From Ampelocalamus luodianensis (taxonomy: Eukaryota > Streptophyta > Magnoliopsida > Poales > Poaceae): a stretch of 64,000 bases of DNA. Both the position numbers and the translations under genes were made by a program. A model generated the notes under the pieces. It made no database searches. It was not told the DNA's origin and saw nothing but the letters and a program-made list of their open reading frames with translations. Numbering within the stretch: the stretch's first letter is position 1; every line of letters begins with the position of its first letter. Of this stretch, positions 63,402-64,000 are shown piece by piece. The stretch lies in the NCBI GenBank assembly GCA_036346255.1, contig CM070623.1, forward strand, positions 548,033 to 612,032. The letters are read 5' to 3'.

Positions 63402-64000
63402 AGGAGGACAATAGCTCGTCTCCTTCACGCTACCCCTTACATTCCAACCCACAATCTAGCAACACCCAACTTCCCCTCTCATCTTCGATAGAAGAGCACA
63501 ATGTATCATAGTGCACACCAGACTCCTTTATATTGGGTATGATTCACAATATGTGGCACACCATCGCAGTGGAATTTGGGAGGAAAAGTGGCATACCGCA
63601 TTCGACAATCCGGTACAACATTCCAGGTAACTATGAACCAAACACAAGGCCAAGCTGTCAATGAATGGGAAAGGTTTCCCAAACAAGGCCTAAAGAGGAT
63701 AAAGAACAAAGTTTCAAATTTGTTAGGGGGTAGCATCTATGCTCATGTTTCAGCAACGCCTTGCAAGATTTGAGTTGAGGTAAATGCTCCTCTACCCCCA
63801 ACCCACCACAAGTAGGTGAAAGAAAGAAACCAATCCTAGAAACGGTATTATAAGGAACTAATAAGCATAACTAGTTTTAATTGTCAGCACAAAATAAAGC
63901 TTCAAAATAACTCTGAATAGTTAGCCAACACACTCATGTGCTACTTAGTACTTGAGGAAAGAAGGATAATTTCATTAGCAGAATATTCTCCTGATCAGAA
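63399..64000. repeat. Segmental duplication, copy 2, part b (intron 8)
   Basis: 63399-63557 matches 37237-37396 (with some local differences near 63465-63535) and 63558-64000 matches 46879-47313. The Reina element is therefore absent and one CCATC remains at the site. The copy continues off the right edge. Confidence 0.93.

Overview
The window is from a grass-like plant nuclear genome. The evidence is nested large LTR retrotransposons of chromovirus type (Tekay/Del-like, CRM-like, Reina-like), Tourist/hAT/Mutator DNA transposons, and one intron-rich host gene with plant splice sites. The species cannot be fixed from the sequence alone. No rRNA, tRNA, CRISPR or bacterial-type feature was seen.

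Left part (1-27125): a transposon nest. A decayed Tekay-like Ty3/gypsy element (A) contributes its pol 3' half (1-3139), a polypurine tract and a 3' LTR starting at 3179. That LTR is split by a 1.8 kb PIF/Harbinger-like element (5089-6899, TAA target duplication) and by a second gypsy element (B, CRM-like, about 8346-18518). B is itself split by a 4.6 kb solo LTR (11008-15648). The LTR of A ends near 18914, against a minus-strand Mutator-like transposase pseudogene (18983-21100). Beyond it lie a threefold ~300 bp tandem repeat and a further 3.4 kb solo LTR (23702-27125).

Right part (29421-60467, minus strand): a host gene that I could resolve into 13 exons, encoding a plant RPC5-like subunit of RNA polymerase III (the TFIIF-like RPC4/RPC5 partner). 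The summed exons are 2012 nt, one base short of a 670-residue frame. The missing base is in exon 11, where an in-frame TAA follows. Introns hold a full-length Reina-type chromovirus (37397-46873, CCATC target duplication) with a small Ty1/copia element inside it, a 3.2 kb solo LTR with a hAT element inside it, several other hAT/MITE insertions and LINE remnants. A 5'-truncated LINE sits in the 3' UTR.

Right edge (60970-64000): a partial tandem copy of the same gene, same orientation, joined about 0.5 kb upstream of the RPC5 start codon. It carries intact versions of exons 11 and 12, but has lost the interval with exons 9 and 10 and has no exon 13. It preserves the empty target site of the Reina element. 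The two copies therefore carry complementary lesions, which is the most interesting observation in the window.
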